A stretch of DNA of 64,000 nucleotides from Limnephilus marmoratus (lineage: Eukaryota > Arthropoda > Insecta > Trichoptera > Limnephilidae): NCBI GenBank assembly GCA_917880885.1, contig OU862920.1, positions 35,499,019-35,563,018 on the forward strand. The letters are read 5' to 3'. The notes beneath the pieces were generated by a model. The model had not been told where the DNA came from. It saw only the letters and a program-made list of their open reading frames with translations, and did not search any database. Shown here one piece after another: positions 1 through 10,193 of the stretch (positions are counted from its first letter, which is position 1; the number at the start of each line of letters is the position of its first letter). A program made the translations under genes and the position numbers.

Positions 1-48
1 ATATTGAAAATTTAAAGCGACTGAAACGCGGTAGGGATTGTAAATACG
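1..48. repeat. Right end of a TIR element, cut by the window start
   Basis: The first bases carry GACTGAAACGCGG, then a run ending GTAAATACG. This closely matches the right terminus of the complete element at 60223-60604. Only this terminus lies inside the window, so the rest of the element should lie upstream. Non-coding. Confidence 0.6.
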
Positions 49-957
49 CAACCCGGGCACCCCTGCTATGTCACCAAACGTAGCGAACTACCTACGTACA
101 GATCTTAAGATTTCAGAAGAAATTTTGGTTCTGATTTAATTAAAAACATACTTTTTCGGACGCTACGTCTAATATTTACAAAACGATTATTACTTTTTAA
201 TTAAGAGCGCCGGAAAACAAAATCTCACCAGTCCTCACTAATCGTTAACGATATACTGGTATTCAACACTTGAAACACTTTAATAACTTCCCACCCATTC
301 TCAATAAGCACCCTTAAATTTATTATGACGTGATCATCCGCCTGTGTAACAATGCTTATTTATTTACTTCAGTGCCTACGGGTTGCCGGCAGGGAGTGGG
401 GGGGGGGGGGGGGGGGGATTGCGACAGGAGGGAGAGGGAGAGGGTGAGAGTAGGCTAAACCCGCGCTGCTCGCATTAAGGGCTCTAATTCCAAGATTCGC
501 TTATTCCACTACAAACAACCTGAGCTCTTCTTATCCGACCAAACAAGGAACGGAATAATATCAATTACAAGTTTAACCCTTGCAGACATCCACCCGATAG
601 GATAATCTGAAAGTTGTTAGGGAGTGCATGAAATTTTAGAAAATGGGTTTTGTAAGTTTTATAATTGTCGTTTTATGACTAGCAATATCATTTCTAACAA
701 GCGATTTTAATATTTTTTTTTATTGGTGCCCTTTTTTACTCATTTAAAGTACGCTCTAGCGTGTTTAAATCGCACTTTATGGAACGCGCGTTTTTTAAAG
801 TTAACATGGCAACATCAACAAATCAACAAAATGTGAAGTCTAAATGTCAACTTTTAACTATAAATCTGACAGGAATATTTTAAACGTCAAATAAAACATT
901 ACAAATGTTTCAAAAATTTTATTCAAAGTTTACATTCTTTTTTACATCGTTTACATT
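49..957. other. No gene seen
   Basis: AT-rich sequence between the first repeat end and the Crypton pseudogene. Apart from the poly-G tract I see no coding frame, RNA gene or recognisable repeat. The segment CGCGCGTTTTTTAAAG at 785-800 recurs with one change at 2280-2295 (see findings). Confidence 0.5.
398..417. repeat. Poly-G tract, 20 G, with purine-rich follow-on
   Basis: Twenty consecutive G residues are followed by a GGGAGA-rich purine stretch to about 450. This is a low-complexity tract able in principle to form G-quadruplex. The exact length is unreliable because homopolymers of this size are often mis-assembled. Confidence 0.85.
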
Positions 958-1991
958 CTAATTATTTAAATGGATGTGAAAAGAGCAGTTCGTATTATTT
1001 GAAATATTAATACCTCCGTTTTTTAAATCGGAGGAAATGCTGTTCAAATTAATAGTATTCTCGGAAGTCAATGAGGCTGCACTTCCATTAATGGCAGTTC
1101 CAATAATGTTTGAAACATTCTTCTTATTACTAATGCTCTCTTCCACGTAACCAGTCGCCACAGCTGCCAATTTCCATCCTACTTGTCGTTGGATTTGATC
1201 AATTGTCATGCCACTATTTGCCATAATGGTAGCGGATGTACGTCGAAACGCATGTCCTGTATATTTCTCAGGATAGTTTAATTTAAGATAGCGTGCGATT
1301 TGTAAGGGGCATGATCCAAATGTGTCAATACCAACCACTTGATTGGTGCACTTACCCTTATCATACCGTAAGAAAACCCTGTCTGTACTTACATTTTGGG
1401 GTCGCAATGATAACATTGCTTCATAAAACGCACATAATTAATTGCACCACTGTTGGCAACAGTAAAACGTCGAGCCTTCACTGTTTTAGATGGTCGGATG
1501 GTAATAAGCAATACACTTCCTTCTTCTTTGATATCATATAAGTGTAAATCGCACAATTCACATCTTCTACAAGAGCCAAAGATTCCGCAAATGGCTACCA
1601 CCTTCAAAAATAAGTACGTAATGTCCGGTGCTTCCGTGAAAAACTTCCGCAAATCATCTTCTTTGAATACATACGCCTTCTTAGCAACGTCATCCTTGCT
1701 AATTGCCTTCATGAATGCATGCACTTTCACAAATGATTTTAAATCAACCCCTTTATTTATCCTCCACAGACATTGCAATTTCGAATGTATGGCCCACATA
1801 GTCGATGCTTTGTACTGTTCCGACATTTTCTGAAGGTAAGCAAGCACAACTCGTTCATCTACATCTACTACGTTTTGCTCCTCCATCCATGTTATGAACC
1901 TTTCATATTCTTTTTTCTAAACGTCTTTGGATTTTTCAGGTATTAACCGCGATTCTGCTTTGGTATTTAAATTATCAATGTTAGAACTCAT
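958..1991 (-). pseudogene. Crypton-type tyrosine recombinase, broken by one stop and one frameshift
   Basis: This is a degraded tyrosine recombinase (phage-integrase fold), the enzyme that moves Crypton DNA transposons by site-specific strand exchange through a catalytic tyrosine. Reading on the minus strand, an ATG at 1991 opens about 24 codons that end at an in-frame TAG. The same frame then continues through about 1389 and holds the first catalytic Arg region, SCRRCELCDLHLYDI. A one-base frameshift between about 1416 and 1389 leads to the second frame, which ends at 958. It holds H-x-x-R as GHAFRRTSAT, a Trp in GW and the presumed nucleophilic Tyr in ATGYVEES. About 345 codons in all, a usual size for insect Crypton recombinases without a DNA-binding tail. 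All catalytic positions I expect are still present, so decay looks recent. It is a mobile-element enzyme rather than a host gene. Family level is confident; the Crypton-I label is inference. Confidence 0.82.
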
Positions 1992-2210
1992 TTTACAACA
2001 CACAATAACTAGTAAAAACTGTGATGTCAACTATTAATCTTATGTGACAGATTACAAATTAATGTTTGTGTTTTTCATTTCCATGACAACAAGATATTGT
2101 GATGTCACATCACGAATTCATTAATAGTTCTTATTTCCAAATTTTTAATAATAATATCAATATTTATATTTTCAAAGTGTACCAATTAAAAAAAATAGCG
2201 TAAAGTATTC

Positions 2211-2309
2211 GTGGATAACTGGTCTTTAAAACACTTGCTTTATTTCGAGCACTCGGCTACGCCGTCGTGCTCGAAAAATCGCGCGTGTTTTAAAGACCTG
2301 TTTATCCAC
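2211..2309. repeat. Foldback hairpin with two nested stems
   Basis: Outer arms GTGGATAAC...AAACAC (2211-2234) and its inverse (2285-2309) pair almost completely with a short indel. Inside them TTTCGAGCAC and GTGCTCGAAA pair around a short loop. It lies about 220 bp upstream of the recombinase start and may be part of the same element. No coding potential. Confidence 0.8.
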
Positions 2310-2842
2310 TTATATTTTAATATACTAATTTCTCCTCCAAAAATATCCAGAAAAACTCTAATTATAAAACTGAAAGGTGGCGGCAAAGTACATGTTTTTG
2401 ACCCTTAACCTGTCAAAGGCCAGGGTTTTTTACCTTACCTTTTTTAAATTACCTTAAGAACAAGAATGGAGGAAGCTATTTTAAGCTTTATTTTATGTTA
2501 TATATTAATGGAATAAAATTTAAAATCTCATCCAAATTATTTGAATTAATATTCATTTTTGAAATTCGATTCTCGCGCGCCGGCGCGTTCCTGGCAAATG
2601 ACAGGTTAAGAGTCGAACTAAAACATATATCTTGAGATATATCCATAAATAAATTATTTACGTAGTTTAATTACCTATGATAGTTTTCGGAACTGGTCCA
2701 CCCAAAGATATTATTGTATTTAAATATCTTTGGGTCCACCATATCTCATTTCTATAAAATGCTTTTTTCTCGATTCTATTCGAAACAGCAAGTTAAGAGA
2801 ACGATGATTTGATAAATGCGTATTTCAATTTGAATTACTTGA
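2310..2842. other. No gene seen
   Basis: AT-rich sequence with a short inverted pair around 2698-2735 (CCACCCAAAGATAT and ATATCTTTGGGTCCACC). Nothing else recognisable. Confidence 0.4.
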
Positions 2843-3205
2843 TTGAAGAACAAGATAGTAATAATAATCTAAACAAAAATATGAAAGAGAACAAGACACA
2901 TTAAAAAAATTAAATTAGTTGAAGATTATTGTTAATTCTAAAATTTGAAATATGAAATTGACTATTATGACGGTTTGACAGTAGGACGCAATGGCGGAAT
3001 TGGTAAACGCATGTCCCAAATAGACGAGAGGTTCTGGGTTCGGGTCCCAGTTGCGACCATTATCTTTATCTGTTTTTCTATGTCTTGTTCTCTTTCATAT
3101 TTTCGTTTAGATTATAATTACTATATTCTTCTTCAGTGATATTGATGGAAATAACCTTCAAAAGTTATAAAAAGAGAGTTATTCTTATAAAATTGAATTA
3201 CTTGA
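2843..3205 (+). repeat. tRNA-derived element flanked by inverted arms (S2 family)
   Basis: A tRNA-like core at 2984-3058 has a good A box (TGGCGGAATTGGTAAACGC) and B box (GGTTCGGGTCCC). Its 7-bp acceptor-like stem GGACGCA/TGCGACC has one A-A mismatch. The left arm at 2843-2900 is the inverse of 3074-3140 on the right. The right side continues into a body that recurs at 18272-18519, 36735-36975 and 63052-63272. I call it a SINE-like repeat; a foldback DNA element that captured a tRNA is the alternative. It is not a functional tRNA gene. Confidence 0.7.
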
Positions 3206-3417
3206 GATAATAAAACTAAAATTACAGCACGGAAAGAATAACAAATTTACTAATTGAAAATTCGTTTGGCAAAATTAAAAAAGATACTGTTATTAATTAG
3301 TCCTACAATAAAATAATACATATTACGCGCTGACGGAAATCTCGTCAAAATCTCAGAACAGAATCCACCATTTCCCCTAATAATTTAGCACTTTCTGGCA
3401 CGTCGTTTTACACATAT

Positions 3418-3834
3418 TTGTTTAATGAAATTATTCCTGTATTTTATGCAAACAATAGACTTAAAAATTACATAGTAAACAATAAAGATAGAGATTCAAA
3501 AATGAAAAAATCTGGAATTTATAAATTGAAATGTAATGATTGTGATTTCTTTTATATAGGTAAAACTTCTAGAAACTTTGAAATAAGGATTAAAGAGCAT
3601 GTGAAAGCTTTAAATAATAATAGTTTCTCGGAGTTTGCCAACCATTTAATAGAAACTAGTCATACCTTTAATTTTAACAGTGGAATAGAATTAATACATT
3701 GTAATGTCAATGGCTTTCAGTTGGATAAATTAGAAATTTTAGAGATCAGAAAGAGTGATAATGCAAATTTAAATATCATTAATAATCAAAAATTGTTTTT
3801 AAATGACCCATTATTAAATCTATTCCCCTTTTAA
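3418..3834 (+). CDS. GIY-YIG endonuclease portion of a Penelope-like element
   Basis: A 138-codon open frame encodes the C-terminal endonuclease of a Penelope-like retroelement, the domain that nicks target DNA for reverse transcription. The frame shows GIYKLKCNDC, then FYIGKTSRNFEIRIKEH: the GIY and YIG strands, a Cys pair in between (usual for PLE endonucleases), and the catalytic Arg/Glu helix region. The first 30 residues match the linker between RT and endonuclease. The RT itself is missing upstream, so this is a 5'-truncated copy and not a free-standing gene. A hammerhead-like motif follows about 135 bp after the stop. The annotated start is only the first ATG of the open frame, not a true initiation site. 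Confidence 0.85.
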   Translation: MFNEIIPVFYANNRLKNYIVNNKDRDSKMKKSGIYKLKCNDCDFFYIGKTSRNFEIRIKEHVKALNNNSFSEFANHLIETSHTFNFNSGIELIHCNVNGFQLDKLEILEIRKSDNANLNIINNQKLFLNDPLLNLFPF

Positions 3835-4060
3835 ATTTTTAAATTTTTTTAATTGTTCTATATTGCCCCTCGTCCCTTACACATTTTTTCCTTCAAAATT
3901 TTATTATTGTTTATGTCTATTATTTTTCTCTATTACCTATGTATGTCTATTTTTTAAATTAGTTCTGTCAAAACCCTGAGGAAGTCAGCTTTGCTGACGA
4001 AACATGTCGGTTTTTATAAATAATTAAGTGGTTAATACAACGTAATTTATTAATTTGAAC
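3835..4060 (+). mobile_element. 3' untranslated tail of the PLE at 3.4 kb
   Basis: Pyrimidine-rich tail following the endonuclease stop, containing the hammerhead-like motif at 3970-4014. It ends near the AAGTGGTTAATACAACG segment, the counterpart of the AAGTGGTT(T/C)A-ACAAAG tail seen in other PLE copies at 26.0, 27.5, 33.7 and 56.9 kb. Confidence 0.7.
3970..4014 (+). ncRNA. Hammerhead-like ribozyme motif of the PLE
   Basis: Order seen: AAAACC (stem I 5'), CTGAGGA core, one extra A, GTCAGC-TTT-GCTGAC (stem II, 6 perfect pairs), GAA, ACATGT (self-complementary stem III), C at the expected cleavage site, GGTTTT (stem I 3', 6 pairs). Hammerheads in PLE ends are established knowledge. Stem III has no loop, so a dimer would be needed for cleavage. 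The extra A after the core box is shared by all copies here. Activity is inferred, not shown. Confidence 0.72.
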
Positions 4061-4543
4061 ATATTTGTTTATTTAAAACGCTCCATAAAGGCACAATTCC
4101 ACCATGTGGCATGCAGCAACGACGCACGCTTCACGCAATCTTTCAATTGAAGGAACATAAAATGACATGAAGTTACTTGCCGCATGCTACGTGGATTGTT
4201 GGTGCCGGGAAGCATGCGCTCACATTGTAGAACAAGGACGCCGTTATCCAACAGTCAACGGATCGACGCGCCTTGTATCTTGCGATATTGAGTGGAATAT
4301 TTAAAAAAAATTCCTTGATTATCAAAATTTTATGGAATAATAGAATTAGTAGTTGTTAAGAAAACAGAATTTAAAGTCAGCGAGTAATTACGGTTTTAGT
4401 GTTTTTTTAAATGTCTTTTAATTTAATGTTGAATTATTTTTTAAATTTATTGGTGATTTTGTTAAAATTTGTTTTATTTTATTGTTGATTTTTAAAAAAC
4501 TATTGTTGAATGTTCTTTTTAGACTTCTTTTGAGTTCTTTTGA
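4061..4543. other. No gene seen
   Basis: AT-rich spacer. The short minus-strand frame at 4069-4251 has no recognisable domain and I do not accept it as a gene. Confidence 0.4.
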
Positions 4544-4965
4544 CGACCTCCGTAGTCCAGTGGCTAAGACTCTTGACTCACATTCCGGAGGTCGCGGGTT
4601 CGAACCCGGCATGCGCAAATAAATTTTATTTGATTAATTTGTGTTATTTCACAATTAATTCATTTAAAATAATATATAGTATATTTGCGGCATGTTCCAG
4701 AGTGGAAGATACTATTAGTATCGCTCTGGTGTAAGACCACCATTCAGAATTGAAACGTTGCTTGAAAATGGCTTTAGCCGTGTTTAGTGACCAGATCTGA
4801 ATAGCCAGGTACTTCCCAACCTTCCTTTTCCCCACCTCCTTCCCCTCCCCACTACCTTCAGCCTCACAACATACCCCAATTGGGGATGCCATAGTCTCAC
4901 TGGCTCCAGACGGGAGCAGTTGAGATTCTTGTGCGGTATTCACTGTAAAAAAAAAAAAAAAAAAA
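4544..4965 (+). repeat. tRNA-derived SINE, S1 family, full length
   Basis: The head has A box TAGTCCAGTGGCTAAGACTC and B box GGTTCGAACCC. It is followed by an about 330-bp body and a tail of 19 A residues. A nearly identical copy lies inverted at 46831-47247. Truncated or decayed copies are at 14688-15018, 61845-61960 and 63745-63880. Near identity of two copies 42 kb apart suggests recent retrotransposition by a LINE partner. The short reading frames inside are not genes. Confidence 0.88.
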
Positions 4966-4998
4966 GACTGTTTTAATTCTTTTTCTATGATTCTTTTG

Positions 4999-5221
4999 TT
5001 GTTAAAGTGAAAACTTCTTTAGCACCGTTGTGATTTGAAACTCGATGAAACAAGCGACAAGCACATACGTTTATAGGATTTAGCCAGCGAGAGATTGAGA
5101 TATAATGAAACCTTACTGCATTGGCCGCTTTGAATAAGAGCTCACTTTTCAAAGCGCCTATTTGTTGAGATTGTGTGGTGAAAGTTTCACTTCAACCGCG
5201 TGTGAAATGCACTCGATTTTT
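4999..5221 (-). mobile_element. HINE-like element, short form (subfamily C)
   Basis: On the minus strand it starts TCGAGTGCATTTCACACG, followed by the subterminal GAAGTGAAACTTTC. It ends with ...GTGCTAAAGAAGTTTTCACTT, a small GAAGT/ACTTC stem-loop. T-rich DNA borders both sides on the same strand. Same architecture as the other C and D copies. Confidence 0.65.
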
Positions 5222-6025
5222 AAAAATTAAATATATATCCGCCGTGACTGTTAGCAAAGAGGTGTTGCCTTAATTGAATCGTTAAAGACGCATGCTACAA
5301 GCACAGACGACAAAACACCTTCTATGCGGGGAATCAAACAGCATGCGACTTTGTTAAAATTTGTGGCACATAGTCGCATACCCAGAAACGGACAAAACTA
5401 AGAAACACGTAGCATGCCTCTTGTCGTTCAGGTTGCCTCAGTGGAATTGCACCTAAATTGCCATCGTGGAATTGCACCTCCGACACACTAAATGTCTAAA
5501 CTCTTTTGATTCCTAAAGGACTCGGAAATGAACAACCAATAATGTGTATTTTTACAAAATCCAATTATTCTGAGTGTACAAAATACACATTTCCTCCAAT
5601 AATGATTGTTACCCTTTTTGAAGTGCCTGTCAAATTTTGTACAGAAGGTATCTAATAGAAAATTTGTAGCTTTATCAACAAATTTGTGTATCTCAAAATA
5701 AGAAATACAAAACGAGGTGTTGTCGGTTGTAGAGAACGAGCAGACAAGGGGTGGGAAGGCTGCACTCAAGGCACAATTTAATAAAAATTTATCCTTGATG
5801 AAATAAGACTTTATTTACCTCAAAGGAATTGCAGAATGCAAAGCCGACCTTTGAAGGAGAACTTACATTATTAAATTCTGGAAAACATTTTCCAACTTAA
5901 GGAAACCTTCCAATCAACAAAAAAGTGTTTTAAAGTAGTATTGTCATTAGAAAGATTCCTGATGAATAATTATTTCTCCAACTAGGGAACAAATGTTGAC
6001 GAAAAATTCGTAACCATTTTTTTTC
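5222..6025. other. No recognised gene
   Basis: AT-rich sequence. A minus-strand frame at 5488-5769 (93 codons, Cys/Phe-rich) has no domain I recognise and no start or splice context, so I leave it uncalled. Confidence 0.4.
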
Positions 6026-6553
6026 AAGTAAAAACTTCTTTAGCACCGTTGTGATCTGAAACTCGATGAAATGGAAAAAGAAACAAACACATACATCTAT
6101 CTATAAGATTTAGTCTGCGAGAGAATGAAAAAGCAATAACATGTTTGTTTTTTTCATGGCTACTTGATTCTACAGGTACGAGTATAAAGCGCCTGACGAA
6201 CTTTAGCGGCCAGACATTCAAAGGACTAAAGGATCGAATCCTGCGAAATACAAAAAAAAATTAGATATACATATTTTTATAAAATCAATATACAATCTAT
6301 AAACCACTCTAAAAGGAACAGATAAAGAAAATACAAAAAGCGACATCTGGCGACTCCGAAGAAGAGACACAAATACTAATAAGAAGATTTCCAAATGCAT
6401 AGGAAAAGGTGCACTGGAATTCGACGACAAAAATAGGAAAAAAATAACTTTCTCATTGATAAAAAAGTGTTTCGTAGTCTCCCCACTGTATACTTTAGTA
6501 TTTTGGAGGTTTCACTTCTACCGCATGTGAATTGCAGACTCTGATTTTTCTTC
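6026..6553 (-). mobile_element. HINE-like element, long form with tRNA-like core
   Basis: The 5' end lies at 6553 (TCAGAGTCTGC and ACATGCGGTA followed by GAAGTGAAAC). The 3' end lies near 6026 with CGGTGCTAAAGAAGTTTTTACTT. In between, 6185-6245 holds a tRNA-like piece with B-box GGATCGAATCCT, read on the plus strand. It resembles the long copies at 9860-10193 and 15725-16104. Confidence 0.6.
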
Positions 6554-6939
6554 CACATCTTCATGTTTCCGTGACCTCCGTGGGCGAACGTTTAAAATTC
6601 TCTACCGCGAATAGGCCACTTGCATGGACTTCATAACGACTTGGAAAAAATCGTGTGGATAGAGTTTTTTACTAAGATTACGAAAATGTTAGTAAAATTT
6701 TTTAGAAACGTACAGTTTTTATTATTTTTAAATAAATAAATCCATTATTTGGGCTCGCGATGTCACTACATGGAAATGTCCCGTCGCCGAAAATGTTCCT
6801 ATTAATTTGATAAAATTCCACACTGATTTATTTTTTTTATATGGCGTCACTTTGATTTCAGGCGAATTTTTGAATTCGTTCACTAGATTTATTGTTCGTT
6901 CTCTGCGAACTTATCATTTGGTTTGATTTTTTGACAGAT

Positions 6940-6990
6940 GTTCTGAAGAGAACCCCGTACAATTAATGGGCACGGGGTTCTCTTCAGAAC
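6940..6990. repeat. Perfect 19-bp inverted repeat with 13-nt loop
   Basis: GTTCTGAAGAGAACCCCGT (6940-6958) is exactly inverted at 6972-6990. The stem is GC-richer than its surroundings. Not a terminator in this eukaryotic context; function unknown. Confidence 0.85.
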
Positions 6991-7153
6991 GTGAAGATGA
7001 TGTCGGTACATGTTTTAGAGGTATAATGATTATGGTGCTGATTTTAACAAAATAAAATTTTATAATATTCTTATTATTATTACAATTTACAAGTTCAAGT
7101 ATATTACATTGAATTTAGTAATATAGACGCTGTACATTGTGATGATTTATGAT

Positions 7154-8072
7154 TGTAGCGGCTACTTAACCCGCTCTGCAAAATTTACCGCAGCGCCACT
7201 GACCTCCACAGAATTAGCTGGAAGCACATACCTACAGCGATACATCTACCTACATACATACAGCGTAGTAATAATGGCCGCCTTAATGATAATCCGCCAC
7301 CTACGCGAAAGAGCTAGAACGTACGGCTGTACCGTTCAAGTGCCCGCAGAAGGTTCGGGTGATATCTCGCCTTTACGTGAATTCACCCGACGTTACCTAC
7401 CGTCATCGAAATTACTTGCCACGGGTATATAAGCCGCGCTCGCTGGCTCGGAGCTAGTCAGTCAGTACCTAGTCTCCATTCATCGATAAAGGAACACAGT
7501 CCGAGCAGTGCAGTAACTGCGCCCGGCACGGTCCCGCGCAGTTAGTAGTGAACAATTTATCCAGCGTGACCCAGGAACATTCCAGTACCTTCGAGAAACT
7601 TCTCCAACTAATATCTCGACATGAGAGGGCAATCAACATCCTGCAACGAGCAGCAACCACAACCGGCAACGCGCCATCATCCAGCATCCTGCAACGAGCA
7701 GCAACCAGCACCTGGCAACGCGCCAGCATCCTCATCGCCTCTCAAGGTTCCTTCCTGCGTCACGTGTGTGCTCCGACCCACTGGACACACAGCCGCCATA
7801 CTTCGTCAACGCGACGACGGTCGACCGCCTGGATCAAGGTCACGTCTACACCGCCACGGTGTAGAGCAACACGCCGGCTTCCTGAAGACCTGTGATCTTC
7901 ACCGCCGTAGTGTCCTGACCTTCATCTTCACATCATCGCGCAGCAGCATCACTACTGTCACTCCGCTCCCGCTCCGCATCGACCTCCGCTACGTAGCCAC
8001 AATAAAGACTGACTCACACATCTGACGCCTTTCATTTATCTCCCGTCTCTACCGATACGGCCCGCTCCCTCA
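7154..8072 (+). mobile_element. Solo LTR, 919 bp, with TGAT target duplication
   Basis: The unit begins TGTAGCGG and ends CCCTCA, giving canonical TG...CA termini. TGAT precedes it (7150-7153) and follows it (8073-8076). Inside is a TATA box TATATAA (7426-7432), an initiator-like TCAGTCAGT about 30 bp on, and a polyadenylation signal AATAAA (8001-8006), the U3-R-U5 order of an LTR. No primer binding site or gag/pol lies next to it, so it is a recombined solo LTR. The GC-richer frames at 7548-8025 are LTR sequence, not protein genes. A related LTR-like unit is at 10862-12290. Confidence 0.75.
7426..7466 (+). promoter_or_regulatory. RNA polymerase II core promoter of the solo LTR
   Basis: TATATAA at 7426-7432 and TCAGTCAGT at 7458-7466 are spaced as a TATA box and an arthropod initiator. 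Predicted transcription start is near 7460 or 7464. Activity is not known. Confidence 0.6.
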
Positions 8073-8395
8073 TGATCACTAAGATGGATCAAGGAAAAAA
8101 ATATTTATGAGATGTAATATTTTTGGTATGCCTCGTTATTCTACTGTGCCATTCGTGTGGAAAACGTTCTTTTTTTTAAATGATTTTCGGCTATGTAATT
8201 ATCGTTTTTTCACTCCTATAAAATTATGTCCCGTGTTTCCGGTTTATAAAAAATGGTCTGATTTTTCGGTTTGAAATTTTCAAAAAATCCCCAGGGTTTC
8301 AAAAATACGATTAAAAAAAAAAAATACAGAATATCTTAGAATATTTGCCTAAACCGAAAAAAAATTTTAAAAAATGTGATGCAAGTGGCCTATTC

Positions 8396-8989
8396 AATGG
8401 TCACGGGTTAATGTTTGATATTTCACACTTTTAATTTATGTGAAACAATATAAGTAATATATATTTAGTATATTAATAGCACAGATCCATAAAAATTGTA
8501 GGATTTATGAAGCTGAAAGCAATTACAAATATTTGCATCACTATTTAAATCAAATGGTCGAAATTGCGTGCGTTATTGATTGGTGAAATAACCAATTTTA
8601 ACTGCCATCCCAAGGCTTTGCTTTCATATGGAAACTTAGGCAGTTATTATTACTAGGTTTTGTGATACTTCACAAAGCGGGACTGAAAAAAAGGAAGAAT
8701 TGTAGAATTGTAAATCATTCGATGTATTTTAAAATAGCCGGGAAAAATAAAAATGCGATTCTTGCGAGGTGATCAAGCGTGTGCTTCCGCCTGCCCGCGC
8801 CCGCGCCCGCGGCTCAAGCCTGTCATGTTTACTCATTTGCACAGGAGAGGCGAACGCCGTATTTTTTTCAGCATTTTCAGCACTTTACAATAGAACAGTT
8901 TGTTGTTTTTTTAATTAAAAAATATGCATCCGTAAAATTAAAAAAATATGTACATATTTTTCATGGAAAGAAATTCATGAGTTATGAAT
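8396..8989. other. No gene seen
   Basis: AT-rich spacer with a short GC-rich patch (CCCGCGCCCGCGCCCGCGG) at about 8794. No accepted frame. Confidence 0.4.
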
Positions 8990-9110
8990 AATCTGATAAT
9001 ACTTCAAAAACTTCTACTACCATCATTACTAGAATCATTAGCGTTATCCTCTTCAGCTTATAAGCTGAAAATGTTACTTGTGCAATGATGGAGGCTTAGC
9101 CTAACGTAAC
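8990..9110 (-). repeat. Decayed 3' portion of an S3-family SINE
   Basis: Read on the minus strand it contains the order TCCATCATTGCACAAGTAAC, then a TTTTCAGC segment and TAGTAGAAG. This matches the body of the better copy at 46042-46236 (CCTCCATCACAACACAAGC...). The tRNA head is missing. Confidence 0.5.
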
Positions 9111-9225
9111 CTAAGGTATTTATTAAAATAGAATGCTTATCATATTTCATATATTTTATTGAAATATATTTCATTATATTCAAATTAATTTTATCTTACC
9201 GAACTCCAGAGCTTAAAAAACTTTT

Positions 9226-9452
9226 TTGAAGACAAACTTCTATAGCCCCGTTGTGATTAGGATTTCGGATGAAACGGAAATGATGCATAATATCAAGGCT
9301 CCTGAGTTGAGATATAAAACGGATATGACTCTAGGTCTGCGCTCATTGGCCGCTTTGATTATCACTTTTCAAGGCTCCTTGGTTCTTCATTGGTTGAGAT
9401 TGTTTAGGTAATGTTTTGCTTCTGCCGGGTGTTAACTGCCCTCGATTTTTTT
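9226..9452 (-). mobile_element. HINE-like element, short form (subfamily C)
   Basis: The minus-strand 5' end is TCGAGGGCAGTTAACACCC followed by GGCAGAAGCAAAAC. The 3' end is CACAACGGGGCTATAGAAGTTT. Internal GATGAAACGGAAATGA and GGTTGAGAT blocks recur at 21412-21665 and 41667-41935. Confidence 0.62.
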
Positions 9453-9859
9453 GTCACAATCATTTCAGTAATATTTAGTTTGGTCGACTGTTACAGTGAC
9501 AAAATAAGTTAGCGTTTCAAGAATATCATTTCACTTAAGGGTCTGGTCCAGCCGATCCAAAATATCGACTTGTTTTGTTGCCCAAAAATCTTCCTATATA
9601 TATGAAGAATACATTTTCAAAGTGATAGCACCAAATTAGACATTTAAATAAAGTTGGGAGCGGCTTTAAATGGAGCGGCCCGGTTACAAGCGAAAGCTTT
9701 ATACGTTTTTCAAGTTGGCTGGAATCGTAGCTCAACGAATTTTCATCCGATATATTTAATTCAAAGTTTAACTTAAATCAAATTATATGCGGATGAACCT
9801 CGAATTACGAAAAATAATTATTATAGGACAAAGTTATTGCAAATTTAGGACGGTTGTTT

Positions 9860-10193
9860 GAAGTGAAACTGCTTTAGTGCCGTTAGTGATTTGAAATTCG
9901 GATGAAACGGAAATGTGTCACAACTCAGTTCTACACAAATACTCGGTTCTAATATAATGCGGTAAAGTCGCATCTCGGCGAGTGCCTCCCATTGCGCAGT
10001 GGGCAAGACGCCTGACAAGTCTCAGCGGCCAGAGAGACAGATATCAAGCGAACGGAGGTTCAAATCCTACGAAATCCAAAAAAAAAAAATGTTGGGAAAT
10101 CATTATCCAATCTTCAAACCACTTCAAACACAGAAACAGGCAAAAGACTTTCTAATTTCACTTCTACCGCGTGTGAATTACACACTCTAATTT
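9860..10193 (-). mobile_element. HINE-like element, long form with tRNA-like core
   Basis: Both termini of the C subfamily are present. Centrally, 9975-10075 holds an A-box-like TTGCGCAGTGGGCAAGACGC and a B box GGTTCAAATCCT on the plus strand, opposite to the inferred element direction. The tRNA-like core is followed by an A-rich run. Confidence 0.65.

Larger units (their letters stand above)
6609..8395. mobile_element. Element with 17-bp perfect terminal inverted repeats, host of the solo LTR
   Basis: GAATAGGCCACTTGCAT at 6609-6625 is the exact inverse of 8379-8395. The 1787-bp interval has no transposase frame and contains the solo LTR at 7154-8072 and the hairpin at 6940-6990. No clear target duplication is visible outside the arms. 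A cut-and-paste non-autonomous element is my inference; 17 exact bases at this distance are unlikely by chance. Confidence 0.5.

Noticed and set aside
958..1991. Programmed frameshift or intron in the recombinase
   Set aside because: No slippery sequence or splice sites at the break near 1400, and a separate stop lies upstream, so decay is the simpler reading.
2984..3058. Functional tRNA gene
   Set aside because: A and B boxes are good, but the acceptor has a mismatch, the anticodon arm is not convincing and it sits in a repeat family with other decayed cores.
7548..8025. Protein gene in the GC-richer frames (115 and 134 codons)
   Set aside because: They lie inside the solo LTR, overlap in different frames and contain a TGCAACGAGCAGCAACC duplication; no domain.
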